DNA from: Agarivorans sp. TSD2052
Lineage (GTDB): Bacteria > Pseudomonadota > Gammaproteobacteria > Enterobacterales > Celerinatantimonadaceae
Direction: 5' to 3'
NCBI RefSeq assembly: GCF_023238625.1
Contig: NZ_CP096670.1
Coordinates: forward strand, 2,717,501-2,781,500
Length of the DNA stretch: 64,000 bases
Shown here: in pieces, positions 8,298 through 17,408 of the stretch
How the letters are laid out: the number at the start of each line of letters is the position of its first letter
How positions within the stretch are numbered: the first letter of the stretch is position 1
Made by a program: the position numbers and the translations under genes
Notes under the pieces: generated by a model
The model's input: the letters and a program-made list of their open reading frames with translations, nothing else
Databases searched by the model: none
Told to the model about the DNA's origin: nothing

Positions 8298-8927
8298 CTA
8301 AACCTTAAGCCCTAGACCTCGAACCACAATATCAATCAAGTTTTGCTCTGCGCTAGCAAACTCTTTATTACTTAAGGCCTTGCCATGAATCAGCCGGATC
8401 TCGGTATCAAAATCAGCGTAGAACTGGGTAGCCCCCCAAATCAGAAACAGTAGATTTAGCGGTTCTACGGCTTGCATTTTACCTTGGTCAATCCATGCTT
8501 GAATAAGCGTAGATTTTTGTTTTGCCCATACGACAACTGGCGCTTGCAGTTGGTCTTTTAGGTTTGGTGCGCCTTGGATAATTTCCATCGCGAAGATACG
8601 CGAGCTTTTAGGGTGGCTGCGGCTATAACGCATTTTTGAGCGAATATATGCGCTAATGGCAATCGCGGGGTCATCGTCAGCGGTGGTGTTTTCAAAAGCA
8701 TCGTTCCACATTGCCAGGATATCTTCGAGCAATACCGTATATAAGCCCTGCTTAGATTTGAAATAGTAAAGAATATTGGCTTTGGGTAACTCCGCCCTGT
8801 CTGCAATGGCTTGCAACGATGTGCCTTGATAACCGTGTTTCACAAACTCGTTTGTGGCCGCCTTTAAAATGAGCTTCTCGTTCTTTTTTCTAATGGTGCC
8901 GCTTTGAGCTGTCGTCGCTTTTGCCAT
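8298..8927 (-). CDS. TetR family regulator, RutR-like
   Basis: A 209-residue repressor. The N-terminal TetR helix-turn-helix covers about residues 18-64: IRKKNEKLILKAATNEFVKHGYQGTSL, AIADRAELPKANILYYFKSKQGLY. The C-terminal ligand domain (about 85-205) resembles the YcdC/RutR C-terminal domain. RutR of E. coli senses uracil and thymine and controls pyrimidine and purine degradation genes. Here the gene lies between the deaminase-puuE operon and the divergent purine ABC transporter. RutR-like boxes occur upstream of both and at three further promoters in the cluster, so it is probably the local purine regulator. The ligand here could be a purine rather than uracil. Confidence 0.8.
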   Translation of the reverse strand: MAKATTAQSGTIRKKNEKLILKAATNEFVKHGYQGTSLQAIADRAELPKANILYYFKSKQGLYTVLLEDILAMWNDAFENTTADDDPAIAISAYIRSKMRYSRSHPKSSRIFAMEIIQGAPNLKDQLQAPVVVWAKQKSTLIQAWIDQGKMQAVEPLNLLFLIWGATQFYADFDTEIRLIHGKALSNKEFASAEQNLIDIVVRGLGLKV

Positions 8928-9262
8928 GCTTATTCACTCTCCTTGTTGCGGTGTATCTGTTATATAGTCCGTATATAAAGTTATTATTAAGTATTAATTG
9001 GTAAATCACTAGTACTATGTTTGTTTAATATAAAGCAATATTTTGCACCAATATGTCACAAAACTTGCCATACTACGCACCAATCGAGCACAACAAATAT
9101 TCAACAAATGCAACTTTTACGCTACACCTATAAAGTTGAACAAGTGGTCAGATTTATGCATTGTTTTTTAGGATTGCATATTACCCAGTGCTCAATCAAA
9201 CGATTGAACATGGCAATGATATTGACTTAAAGAAAACCATACAGATATCGAATGGACTCATA
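8928..9262. promoter_or_regulatory. Divergent intergenic region, tetR / purine ABC transporter
   Basis: This gap of 335 bases has no gene. TTATATA-GTCCG-TATATAA (8960-8978) is a perfect inverted repeat just upstream of tetR and may contain its promoter or an autoregulatory site. TTGAACAAGTGGTCAG (9136-9151) matches 6 of 7 bases in each half of the RutR consensus and lies 111 bases before the transporter ATPase start. Confidence 0.5.
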
Positions 9263-10813
9263 ATGAAACAACACGAACCATTGTTAGCGCTATGGCAGGT
9301 ATCTAAAAGATACCCCGGTGTATTAGCCAACGACAAGGTAAGCCTTAGCTTAGAAAAAGGTGAAATTCTTGCCCTACTGGGTGAAAATGGCGCTGGTAAG
9401 TCGACCTTAGTAAAAATGATTTATGGCGTAGTACAAGCCGACGAAGGCGGATTATTATGGCATGGCAAGGAAGTTAAAATAAGCTCGCCCAATATGGCTC
9501 GTGCCATGGGCATTGGTATGGTCTTTCAACATTTCTCAGTGTTTGAAACCCTCACTGTGCAAGAAAATATTGAATTGAGCCTAGACGCTGGGGTCGTGAA
9601 AGACAAAGCGGCCTTACGCGCAAAAATTGTTGAATTAAGTGCCGCCTATGAGCTAAAAGTAGACCCTGACCGTTACGTACATAACCTCAGTATTGGCGAA
9701 CGTCAACGCTTAGAAATCCTGCGCTGCTTAATCCAAAACGTAAAACTACTGATCCTTGACGAACCAACATCGGTGCTTACACCACAAGAAGTAGCCGGTT
9801 TATTTAAAGTATTACGTACCTTAGCCAGCGAAGGCTGTAGCATTTTGTTTATTAGTCATAAGCTAAAAGAAGTGACCTCGCTGTGCGACCGAGCGGTTAT
9901 TTTACGCGGCGGTAAAGTAAGCGGTGAATGTGTCCCCGCCAATGAAACGCCTGATTCTATCGCTCGCATGATGGTAGGCAGTGATGCGGTGTTATCAGAG
10001 CGCTACGAGAAAACCATTGGTTCTGATGAACTGTTAGTGACAACTAATTTATCTGTTGAACCGACCAATCCTTTTGGTACTGGACTCAACAAGGTAAATC
10101 TTAGCCTACACAGCGGTGAAATCTTAGGCATAGCAGGAGTTGCAGGCAACGGCCAAGAAGATTTGCTGGAAGCACTAAGCGGAGAAGATACTCGAGCCGA
10201 CGCTGCCAGCATTATCATGAACGGCCGTAAAGTAGGTAAATTAAACGCCGGTGAGCGACGCTTGCTAGGCATGAGTTATGTGCCGGCAGACAGATTAGGC
10301 CAAGGTGCGGTGCCAGATATGAGCTTGGCCGACAATACCCTGTTAACCAGCGCGCGCAAAGGTTTGGTTAAAAAAGGCCTAATTTTGCCTCACAAGGTAC
10401 TGGAACTTGCCAAGTCAATTATTCACCACAATGATGTTAAATGTCATAACGCTCACTCCCAAGCTAAAAGCTTATCAGGGGGAAATTTACAAAAATTCAT
10501 TATTGGTCGAGAGGTCGACCAAGACCCACAAATCCTGATTTGTGCTCACCCAACATGGGGAGTAGACATTGGTGCAGCAAGCTCAATTCATCGCCAATTA
10601 ATTGAACTGCGCGATCGCGGCGCAGCAATATTAGTGGTCTCAGAAGATATCGACGAGTTATTTATGATCTCAGACAGAATAGCGGCGCTTTACGAAGGGA
10701 AAATATCGCAGGCGGTACGCACCGAACAAACCAATATAGAACAAATAGGTAAGTGGATAGCGGGTGGCTTTATCGATCACGACACCCCAGAAGAGGAGCA
10801 GCAACATGCTTAG
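9263..10813 (+). CDS. BMP-type nucleoside ABC transporter, ATPase (double NBD)
   Basis: A 516-residue fused ABC ATPase with two nucleotide-binding domains, as in NupA/RbsA-type importers. The first domain has Walker A GENGAGKST (residues 40-48), signature LSIGERQRLE and Walker B LLILDEPTS. The second has the degenerate P-loop GVAGNGQEDL usual for this class, signature LSGGNLQKF and a degenerate Walker B, ILICAHPTWGVD. Such transporters import purine nucleosides or nucleobases using a BMP-family binding protein, which here is encoded at 19217. I chose ATG 9263, not the longer frame from 9161, because homology starts at LLALWQVSKRYPG and the upstream codons overlap the operator region. The stop overlaps the next gene by 8 bases. 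Confidence 0.88.
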   Translation: MKQHEPLLALWQVSKRYPGVLANDKVSLSLEKGEILALLGENGAGKSTLVKMIYGVVQADEGGLLWHGKEVKISSPNMARAMGIGMVFQHFSVFETLTVQENIELSLDAGVVKDKAALRAKIVELSAAYELKVDPDRYVHNLSIGERQRLEILRCLIQNVKLLILDEPTSVLTPQEVAGLFKVLRTLASEGCSILFISHKLKEVTSLCDRAVILRGGKVSGECVPANETPDSIARMMVGSDAVLSERYEKTIGSDELLVTTNLSVEPTNPFGTGLNKVNLSLHSGEILGIAGVAGNGQEDLLEALSGEDTRADAASIIMNGRKVGKLNAGERRLLGMSYVPADRLGQGAVPDMSLADNTLLTSARKGLVKKGLILPHKVLELAKSIIHHNDVKCHNAHSQAKSLSGGNLQKFIIGREVDQDPQILICAHPTWGVDIGAASSIHRQLIELRDRGAAILVVSEDIDELFMISDRIAALYEGKISQAVRTEQTNIEQIGKWIAGGFIDHDTPEEEQQHA

Positions 10814-11921
10814 AACTCAACCACGTTTAGAGTCATCTAAATTAATGTCTTGGATGTCGCCAGTAATTGCGATTGTGTTAACCATGCTCGTCTCCAGCGT
10901 GATGTTTCTGTCGTTAGATATTAATCCCGCCACAGCATTTAGAGTATTCATTCTTGATCCGCTTAGCGATAGTTATAACTTGGGTGAGTTAATGGTGAAA
11001 ACCACTCCCCTACTATTATGCGCAACCGGTTTGGCCCTTTGTTATAAAGCCAATATTTGGAACATTGGCGCAGAGGGGCAGCTGTTAGTAGGTGCCTTAG
11101 TGGGCAGTTACTTTGCGCTGCAAGCTGGCGACGATAGCGGCTATGGTTGGTTAGCCATTACCCTTATTGCCGGTGCTATAGCCGGCATGTTGTGGGCGGC
11201 TATCCCTACCTTGTTACATCAGTTATTTCACACCAACCTTATTCTTACTACCATTATGCTCAACTATATCGGCTTGTACTTGCTGCTTTGGGGTGTACAC
11301 GGTCCATTAGTCGACCCTGATGGCTTTGGCTTCCCCGAATCGGCTATTTTTGCTGATTCTGTATTGCTACCTACCATTATGGAAGATGGCCGAGCCTCAA
11401 TCAGCATTATTTTGGCGGTTATCTTTGCCATTGGCTCCGGGATAATTTTGTACCGCACTCTACCGGGGTTTCAATTAAGAGTGTTTGGCTCTGACCAACC
11501 AGCGGCACGTTACGCAGGCTACAGCAGCAAATTTATTATCTGGAGTGTCATGTTAAGTGCCGGCGCTTTGGCTGGATTTGCAGGGGTTGCCGAAGTGACC
11601 GGCCCAATTGGTCAGCTTATCCCGCAAATTTCTCCTGGTTATGGTTATGCGGCCATTATTGTGGCTTACCTTGGCAGGCTAAATCCCTTTGGAATTATTT
11701 TCGCCGCCTTCTTCATGGGTACCTTATACATGGGTAGTGATTTAGCACAAATAGAGCTAGGTATGCCCACCGCGATTACCGGTCTTTTCCAAGGGATATT
11801 GCTCTTTTTCTTGCTCGCTTGTGACTTCCTGATTAATTACAAAATCATTTGGAAACCCACCACCCGCGTGGCACAAAGCAGTAAACCAACGGCCACCGAA
11901 ACTAAGCAAGGAACAGCCTAA
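10806..11921 (+). CDS. Nucleoside ABC transporter permease 1
   Basis: A 371-residue inner-membrane permease of the BPD_transp_2 (LivM/RbsC-like) class. Hydrophobic helices run from about residue 16 to 350. Family motifs include GLALCYKANIWNIGAEGQLLVGAL (about 76-99), which is the EAA-like loop of BMP-type permeases, LILTTIMLNYIG, and GYGYAAIIVAYLGRLNP. It pairs with the second permease and the double ATPase to import a nucleoside or purine. ATG 10806 is chosen over the upstream frame start because AGAGGAG (10791-10797) is well spaced and the gene then overlaps the ATPase by 8 bases. It is followed by a 1-base TAATG overlap with the second permease. Confidence 0.87.
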   Translation: MLRTQPRLESSKLMSWMSPVIAIVLTMLVSSVMFLSLDINPATAFRVFILDPLSDSYNLGELMVKTTPLLLCATGLALCYKANIWNIGAEGQLLVGALVGSYFALQAGDDSGYGWLAITLIAGAIAGMLWAAIPTLLHQLFHTNLILTTIMLNYIGLYLLLWGVHGPLVDPDGFGFPESAIFADSVLLPTIMEDGRASISIILAVIFAIGSGIILYRTLPGFQLRVFGSDQPAARYAGYSSKFIIWSVMLSAGALAGFAGVAEVTGPIGQLIPQISPGYGYAAIIVAYLGRLNPFGIIFAAFFMGTLYMGSDLAQIELGMPTAITGLFQGILLFFLLACDFLINYKIIWKPTTRVAQSSKPTATETKQGTA

Positions 11922-12850
11922 TGGATATGGAACTTTTTCAACAAATCTTAGTGGCTGCGATTAAAACCGGCACGCCACTATTACTGGTCGCCTTAGGCGA
12001 ATTAATCTGCGAAAAATCAGGGGTACTCAACCTAGGTCAAGAAGGCATGATGTTAATGGGCGCAATGGCAGGTTTTGCTGGCGCGTATTTTAGTGGCAGT
12101 TTAGCCTTGGGTTTATTGTTAGCGATCATCGCCGGAATGACCATGGCAGCCATTTTTGGTCTGTTATCCCTCAACCTCAATACCAACCAAGTGGCTACAG
12201 GCTTAGCCTTAACCATATTTGGAGCCGGTTTAAGTGCCTTCTTAGGCGTTAACTTAGTGGGCTCTACCGTGGTTGGATTTAAAGCGATTGCGATCCCTTT
12301 GCTTAGCGATATTCCCTTTATTGGTCCGCTATTTTTCAATCATGACATTTTGGTATACGGCAGCTTTGCTTTAGTGGGTATTTGCTGGTGGGTTGTCAAT
12401 AAAACCCGCGCCGGGCTAACCTTACGCGCGGTAGGTGAAAACCCCTACTCAGCGAATGCCCTGGGTATAAAAGTAATTAAAGTTCGCTATATTGCGGTAT
12501 TAGTTGGCGGTGCTTTTGCCGGCCTTGCGGGCGCCTATATGTCATTGTCATACACCCCAATGTGGATGGAAAACATGACCGCGGGCCGTGGTTGGATTGC
12601 ACTATCGCTCGTCGTATTCGCCTCATGGCGAGTGGGTTACTTAATGGTGGGCGCGTACTTATTTGGTGTAGCGTCTATTTTGCATTTAGTGATGCAAGGT
12701 ATTGGTTTTACTATATCACCCAACCTATTAGCTATGCTGCCTTATGTAGCCACCATTGTAGTAATGGTGATTATTAGCTCTAACCCATTGCGTCAAAAAC
12801 TCGCTGCACCGATGAGCTTGGCTAAACCCTTTGATTCAAGGATCCACTAA
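11921..12850 (+). CDS. Nucleoside ABC transporter permease 2
   Basis: A 309-residue inner-membrane permease, the smaller partner of the pair. It has about eight to ten hydrophobic helices and the family motif GELICEKSGVLNLGQEGMMLMGAM (about residues 26-49), plus GRGWIALSLVVFASW (about 222-236). It begins in a TAATG overlap with the first permease, so translation is coupled. A rho-independent terminator 21 bases after the stop ends the three-gene operon. No binding protein gene follows; the likely one is 6.4 kb downstream at 19217. Confidence 0.87.
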   Translation: MDMELFQQILVAAIKTGTPLLLVALGELICEKSGVLNLGQEGMMLMGAMAGFAGAYFSGSLALGLLLAIIAGMTMAAIFGLLSLNLNTNQVATGLALTIFGAGLSAFLGVNLVGSTVVGFKAIAIPLLSDIPFIGPLFFNHDILVYGSFALVGICWWVVNKTRAGLTLRAVGENPYSANALGIKVIKVRYIAVLVGGAFAGLAGAYMSLSYTPMWMENMTAGRGWIALSLVVFASWRVGYLMVGAYLFGVASILHLVMQGIGFTISPNLLAMLPYVATIVVMVIISSNPLRQKLAAPMSLAKPFDSRIH

Positions 12851-12871
12851 ACCCTCATTTTAGTGACACGT

Positions 12872-12906
12872 AAACCAAGCTGATTCACCATCGGCTTGGT
12901 TTTTTA
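12872..12906 (+). terminator. Rho-independent terminator of the ABC transporter operon
   Basis: AAACCAAGCTGA (12872-12883) pairs with TCGGCTTGGTTT (12891-12902), 12 bp with one G-U pair and a 7-nt loop, followed by T residues. Confidence 0.85.
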
Positions 12907-12978
12907 CTTAATCAAGTGGCTTACACCGTGACTTTTTCGCGTATCATGAGCTCCCCATGTTAGGAGGCCCCCTACCTT

Positions 12979-14658
12979 ATGTCCTACTCGTTGTACTTGG
13001 CTCATATCAATGACACCCATTCACACTTTGAATCGTCACTATTGCACTTCAAGCTCAAGCTTGCTGACACCGAGTATCAAATAGATGCCCATTGTGGCGG
13101 TTATGCACGAATAGCTTCCGCAGTTAAGGCTCAGCGCCAATTAGCCAAGCAACAAGGTGCAGATTCATTGCTACTGCATGCTGGCGACAGTTTTCAAGGC
13201 AGTTTATATTTCAGTCAATTTAAGGGTTTGGCCAATGCTCGTTTACTTAATCTATTGGCCCCTGATGCCTTAACGATTGGTAACCATGAATTTGATTTAG
13301 GTAATGCCCCCGTTGCGCAGTTTATCGAGCAAGCTAACTTTGCCTTACTGGCAGGCAACATGGACCTAAGCCAAGAGGATCAAAACAAAGCCCATCCTCT
13401 CGCCCCCCATAACAACCTCTATCGTTTTGACAATCAGCGCCAAATTGCTCAATACCTGCTTAAACCCCTAGCAGACAAACAGTTAGCCATTGTCGGTATT
13501 ACCCATGACCAAATGCATAATATTGGCTGCCCAGACGCCGATTGCCATTTTCTCAATGCCATACAAACCACCCGAGCTACCATCGAGCACCTCCACCAAC
13601 AAGGGATTAATCATATCCTGGTACTGAGCCACCTGGGATACCACGGTGATGTAGAACTGGCTAAGGCTGTTGATGGCATAAGCGTGATTGTCGGCGGACA
13701 TTCGCATACCCTTACCGGAGATTTCAGCGAGCTTGGCATCAGTTCTACTGAACAAGCGCCTCAGTGGGTTAATGATTGTTTAATCTTGCAAGCCGGAAAA
13801 CATGCCGAATCAATAGGCCTAGAAAAACTGACGTTTGACCATCAAGGTAAAGTAACTGGCTTGACTGGCGGGGTGTCATTTCTACTCGCAGACGATTGGC
13901 AAGCCTTTGCCAATGAGCAAGTTGTAAGCAACGAGCTGCGCCAACAGATTAATGACTATGTCAGCCGCAGCCATTTATTTAGTCATTTCCCCGAAGACCC
14001 GCAAATTAAGCAAATAATTGACCGAGATTATCGCCCTGTGGTTGAACAAATGCGCGAGCAAATCATTACCACTTTGCCCACACCACTGCTGCATACTCGA
14101 CTACCTAATCATGATTACCCCTTAGGCAGTGAAGTGTCTCCCTTGGTATGTAAAGGCTTTTACCAAATCGCCAACAAACATAGTCCTACAGATTTTGCCT
14201 TACACAATGCCGGTGGTGTTCGTGTATCACTCAAGGCAGGGCCACTGACAAAAGCAGAAATTTGTGGTCGTTTACTGCCCTTCGAGATAGCCTTAGTCAG
14301 CTATTTAATCAAAGGTGAAGATTTAGCCAGTGTGATTGAAGGTGCCATAGATAACGCCTACAACAATGGCATAGTAGGGACTGGCGATGGCAGTTTTCCT
14401 TATTTCTATCGGCTACGCTATCAATACAATGGCGAGCAACCTCAAGGTCAGCGAGTCAAAAATATTAAGATATGTCAGCAAGGCGAGTGGATAGCGGTAA
14501 AAGAACAACACGCCTATCGCGGTGTATCATCGGCCTACACGCTTGCAGGCAAAGAAGGCTACCACGCCTTGCTTAATTCTTGGGACCACCAAGATCTGGC
14601 CACCAGCATGAGTGACAGTTTTGTTGAATATGCTTCTACACTCAACGCGCTAGCCTAG
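12979..14658 (+). CDS. 5'-nucleotidase / UDP-sugar hydrolase family metallophosphatase
   Basis: A 559-residue two-domain phosphatase. The N-terminal calcineurin-like domain holds the metal ligands in HINDTHSHFE (residues 9-18), GDSF, GNHEFDLG (about 100-107), LSHLGYHGD and GGHSHT (about 239-244). The C-terminal 5'-nucleotidase domain (about 350-545) has HNAGGVRVSLKAGPLTKAEI, LLPFEIALV and GVSSAYTLAGKEGY. It would dephosphorylate nucleotides, feeding nucleosides to the adjacent purine genes. There is no signal peptide, unlike E. coli UshA, and no in-frame upstream start could add one, so it is probably cytosolic. ATG 12979 is preceded by AGGAGG (12962-12967). It has its own transcription unit after the transporter terminator. 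Confidence 0.85.
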   Translation: MSYSLYLAHINDTHSHFESSLLHFKLKLADTEYQIDAHCGGYARIASAVKAQRQLAKQQGADSLLLHAGDSFQGSLYFSQFKGLANARLLNLLAPDALTIGNHEFDLGNAPVAQFIEQANFALLAGNMDLSQEDQNKAHPLAPHNNLYRFDNQRQIAQYLLKPLADKQLAIVGITHDQMHNIGCPDADCHFLNAIQTTRATIEHLHQQGINHILVLSHLGYHGDVELAKAVDGISVIVGGHSHTLTGDFSELGISSTEQAPQWVNDCLILQAGKHAESIGLEKLTFDHQGKVTGLTGGVSFLLADDWQAFANEQVVSNELRQQINDYVSRSHLFSHFPEDPQIKQIIDRDYRPVVEQMREQIITTLPTPLLHTRLPNHDYPLGSEVSPLVCKGFYQIANKHSPTDFALHNAGGVRVSLKAGPLTKAEICGRLLPFEIALVSYLIKGEDLASVIEGAIDNAYNNGIVGTGDGSFPYFYRLRYQYNGEQPQGQRVKNIKICQQGEWIAVKEQHAYRGVSSAYTLAGKEGYHALLNSWDHQDLATSMSDSFVEYASTLNALA

Positions 14659-14750
14659 TCAAGCTCACACAACAACGAGATCTTGAACAGTTCGTTAAAT
14701 GTCACCATAAGTACTAATATTGAAATGTTTAGTCTATCGAGAGAAACAGC

Positions 14751-15257
14751 ATGCTCAATAAGAAAGGAATTATCTGGCCTGATTACTATCACCCTAAAAA
14801 CTCTCAAATACATATTAAAAATCAGCTAGATATATCAGCCAGCGCTGAAGAGATTTGGCATTGTTTAGTTCATGCGCCCTGCTGGCCAACATGGAAACAT
14901 AGCTCAACCTCAGTTCAAATCATCAATGGCGATGGCATTGAATTGGCTAAAAATGCTCAATTTTATTGGAAAACCAAAAGAGCAGCATTCAAATGTACTG
15001 TGGTTGAATTTACGCCTCATAAACAACTTGCCTGGAAAGGAAAAATGGGTGCTGTAGATATGTATCATGCTTGGTTAATTGAGCCCACAAGCAAAGGTTG
15101 TCGAGTTATTACCGAATCTACTCAACGAAATGGTTTAACTTGGTTAACTAAGTATTTTATGTCTAATCAGTTTAGGACTTACCATCGACATTGGCTCGAA
15201 GAATTACAAGAACAGCACCTAAAGCAATCAACCGTTGGCACCTTGAGTAACAATTAA
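14751..15257 (+). CDS. SRPBCC/START-like domain protein
   Basis: A 168-residue protein with the helix-grip fold expected of polyketide-cyclase/SRPBCC proteins: IHIKNQLDISASAEEIWHCLVHAPCWPTWKH near the N terminus (about residues 20-50), FYWKTKRAAFKCTVVEFTPHKQLAWKG in the middle and a C-terminal helix (RTYHRHWLEELQEQHL). Such proteins bind hydrophobic ligands; no substrate can be inferred. ATG 14751 is preceded by GAGAGAAA. It stands alone, downstream of the nucleotidase by 92 bases. Confidence 0.7.
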   Translation: MLNKKGIIWPDYYHPKNSQIHIKNQLDISASAEEIWHCLVHAPCWPTWKHSSTSVQIINGDGIELAKNAQFYWKTKRAAFKCTVVEFTPHKQLAWKGKMGAVDMYHAWLIEPTSKGCRVITESTQRNGLTWLTKYFMSNQFRTYHRHWLEELQEQHLKQSTVGTLSNN

Positions 15258-15335
15258 CTCATCACATGAGTCTCGCAAACAGCCAACGTCACGAGTGATC
15301 CCATAGTGCGATTAGCCAATGATTTAGTCCGTTTT

Positions 15336-16022
15336 TCAACATTGCTGGTTGATACTAAATACATTGACGTTTAGCTCACTAAGGCTTTTTACCACTGTTG
15401 TTGGCTCTATTCCCCAAGGGTCAAAGATGGCCTGTTCACTGCGCTGCACCCAAGCTGAATGCATCCCAAAAGAAATAGCACCGATAACATCAAAGGGGTT
15501 ACTCGAAATTAACCATGTATCGCTCGCTAAGGCTTTGGCTTGTTGCAAGAAATGGCGATAAACCGCAGGGTTAGGTTTAAATGATTGAAGCGATTCGCAG
15601 CTTACCACGCCATCAAATAAATGCTTAATGCCGGCACTCTCAAGCAATTGTTCAACTGCTGCTAAGCTACCATTAGAAAACGCATACATTTTGATATCAC
15701 TGTCTTTCAATTGGCTTAACGCCGCTGGCACATCGTCAAATGCAGGTAGGGTTTTGTAAGCATCTAAAAGTTGCTGTTTTTGGGCTGTGGTTAATGCCGC
15801 CTTATAAAAGCGGCAAGTGTAATCGAGGGCATCTTTAGTACATACAGCAAAGCTTTGATAATGTTGCATTAAGCCGCGGCGAAACGAATACTCTAACTGC
15901 TTATTTCGCCACGTTTGAGAAAACTCAGTGACATTTTTTACCGCAAGCTTTTCCAGCAAGCAGTCAATGCCATGCGTGTCGATGAGTGTGCCGTAAACAT
16001 CAAAAGCTAAGGTTATAGACAT
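15336..16022 (-). CDS. Haloacid dehalogenase, type II (HAD superfamily)
   Basis: A 228-residue cytosolic HAD hydrolase of the L-2-haloacid dehalogenase type. Motif I is AFDVYGTLID (residues 6-15, nucleophile Asp8), motif II is YAFSNGS (about 112-118), and motifs III/IV are around FKPNPAVYRHFL (about 148-159) and LISSNPFDVIGA (about 171-182). The conserved SSNPFDVIGA and WVQR segments are typical of true 2-haloacid dehalogenases, which release halide from 2-haloalkanoates, plausible in a marine cell. ATG 16022 is preceded by AAGGAGAG. It is convergent with the SRPBCC gene and 175 bases from the next minus-strand gene. Confidence 0.82.
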   Translation of the reverse strand: MSITLAFDVYGTLIDTHGIDCLLEKLAVKNVTEFSQTWRNKQLEYSFRRGLMQHYQSFAVCTKDALDYTCRFYKAALTTAQKQQLLDAYKTLPAFDDVPAALSQLKDSDIKMYAFSNGSLAAVEQLLESAGIKHLFDGVVSCESLQSFKPNPAVYRHFLQQAKALASDTWLISSNPFDVIGAISFGMHSAWVQRSEQAIFDPWGIEPTTVVKSLSELNVNVFSINQQC

Positions 16023-16197
16023 TGCGCTCTCTCCTTAGTGATAGCGGTTACACAACAGCTGTTTAGCCCATATAGTGTTAGCTAATATAACGCCATGCTA
16101 AACACATTGATACTAAGAACAAGATGAGTGCTGTAAACATGCTATTCACAAGCCCGAGCCAATAACCGATTTTAAATAAGGTTAATTGAGGTTTGAA

Positions 16198-16551
16198 CTA
16201 CTTCACCAACACTGGCGCATCGTAGTTCTCTGGCTCATCGCTATATACGCATACATTGGCATCTTCAACAAAACCGCTTTCTGCAACGCATTGGGCTTGA
16301 AAAAAGTCTTTAATTTCTTGGCGCTGACAGTGCGCTTCGAAGCTATCTTTATCGGCCCAAATTTCTTGAAAAGCAATCGGGTAACCAGTACCAGTAGCAA
16401 AAGGGTTATCAATTTGGCGTGTTAGCGTGTATTGGATGCAACCGTCTTCACGGAGAGTGTTTGGCTCTAGCCCTTGCAGCACTTCAAACAGCTGGTTGAG
16501 TTTGCCCGCTTTGGGTTTAAACATAGCGATACAATAAATTTTCTTTGACAT
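16198..16551 (-). CDS. ABM-domain quinol monooxygenase-like protein
   Basis: A 117-residue protein with one antibiotic-biosynthesis-monooxygenase domain: YCIAMFKPKAGKLNQLFEVLQGL (residues 6-28), EDGCIQYTLTRQ (36-47), FQEIWADKDSFEAHCQRQEIKDFF (61-84). YgiN-like members act on quinols or serve as small dimeric oxygenases without cofactor. It is longer than the usual 95-105 residues because of an insertion at 48-58. ATG 16551 is preceded by AAGGAAC. It is intact, unlike the homologous domain at 2569. Confidence 0.78.
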   Translation of the reverse strand: MSKKIYCIAMFKPKAGKLNQLFEVLQGLEPNTLREDGCIQYTLTRQIDNPFATGTGYPIAFQEIWADKDSFEAHCQRQEIKDFFQAQCVAESGFVEDANVCVYSDEPENYDAPVLVK

Positions 16552-16718
16552 GTAAGTTCCTTAACAGAGAAGTTTGGCGAGCATCGCTCGCCAATTAAGG
16601 TCCATACTAAGGCATTCAAACCACTGCATAGGCAAAGTAGATCAAATGCAGTGGCGATTTAGCCTGAACACCAAGAAGAACGCTTACTTAGTGAAGAGTT
16701 TAAACGTTTAGTATCCAA

Positions 16719-17222
16719 TTAACAGGCTTTATAAGGGGCTAATTGCATCGCTAACAAGCGCTTATAAGCTAGCTGTTGGCGAATCGCTTGCGGGCCTTGG
16801 CACCAATTGTATTTAAGCGATTCCCACAATGGGTCGTTGACGGCTAAACCTAAGCTTTGCAAAAAACGACTATCAGCCACTACAAATTGCTTTTTATAAG
16901 GTAAGACTACGCCCCCTTTTTGAGCTTGTAATGTTAACGCTTCTTGGTAATTAGCACACCAATGGTTAAGCAGTGTCATGCTCGCTTGGGCATACCAAAA
17001 CTTACCACTATCTTGTTGCTCAGTTAACGATTGCTCACAAGACAATATGGTTAAGGCGTGTTGCCAATCATTAAATCCGCTTTGGCGAGCCACAAATAAT
17101 AAGGCGTGTTTAAGCTGTGGTATTTTGCCTTTACTTAGCGCAAGTAAAGGCGAGTTAGCAGTGGGTTGCTGTTTAAGCAAAATTTTACTGCGGATCTTAA
17201 GTTCTTCAACTGGGGATAACAT
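16719..17222 (-). CDS. Hypothetical protein
   Basis: A 167-residue soluble protein that I do not recognise. The segment LKHALLFVARQSGFNDWQHALTIL (about residues 37-60) resembles the short N-terminal helical motif found before ankyrin or glyoxalase-like domains, but no such domain follows. The rest contains Trp- and Gln-rich helices (NHWCANYQEALTLQ, YNWCQGPQAIRQQLAYKRLLAMQL). No signal peptide or membrane helix is present. It lies between the monooxygenase and the purine permease on the same strand, with gaps too large to imply an operon. Confidence 0.5.
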   Translation of the reverse strand: MLSPVEELKIRSKILLKQQPTANSPLLALSKGKIPQLKHALLFVARQSGFNDWQHALTILSCEQSLTEQQDSGKFWYAQASMTLLNHWCANYQEALTLQAQKGGVVLPYKKQFVVADSRFLQSLGLAVNDPLWESLKYNWCQGPQAIRQQLAYKRLLAMQLAPYKAC

Positions 17223-17408
17223 CTCTATGTTCCTAAATAATAGTCTGTTCCCCGCAAAACAATATTCAGAATGACATACAGTGTCTTAATGAAGTAATAA
17301 TAAAAGTTAAGGGTGAGTTCCTCTTGGCGGGCAGGCGCCCCTTAGCACCTGCCGCAATTTTGCCAAAAGCCTAAACATTAAGCAACGTTTAAAAAGCCAA
17401 CCCGGCCT

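Noticed and set aside
9161-9262. Longer ATPase start at 9161
   Set aside because: It is a non-AUG start with no homology in the extra 34 codons and lies immediately next to the operator.
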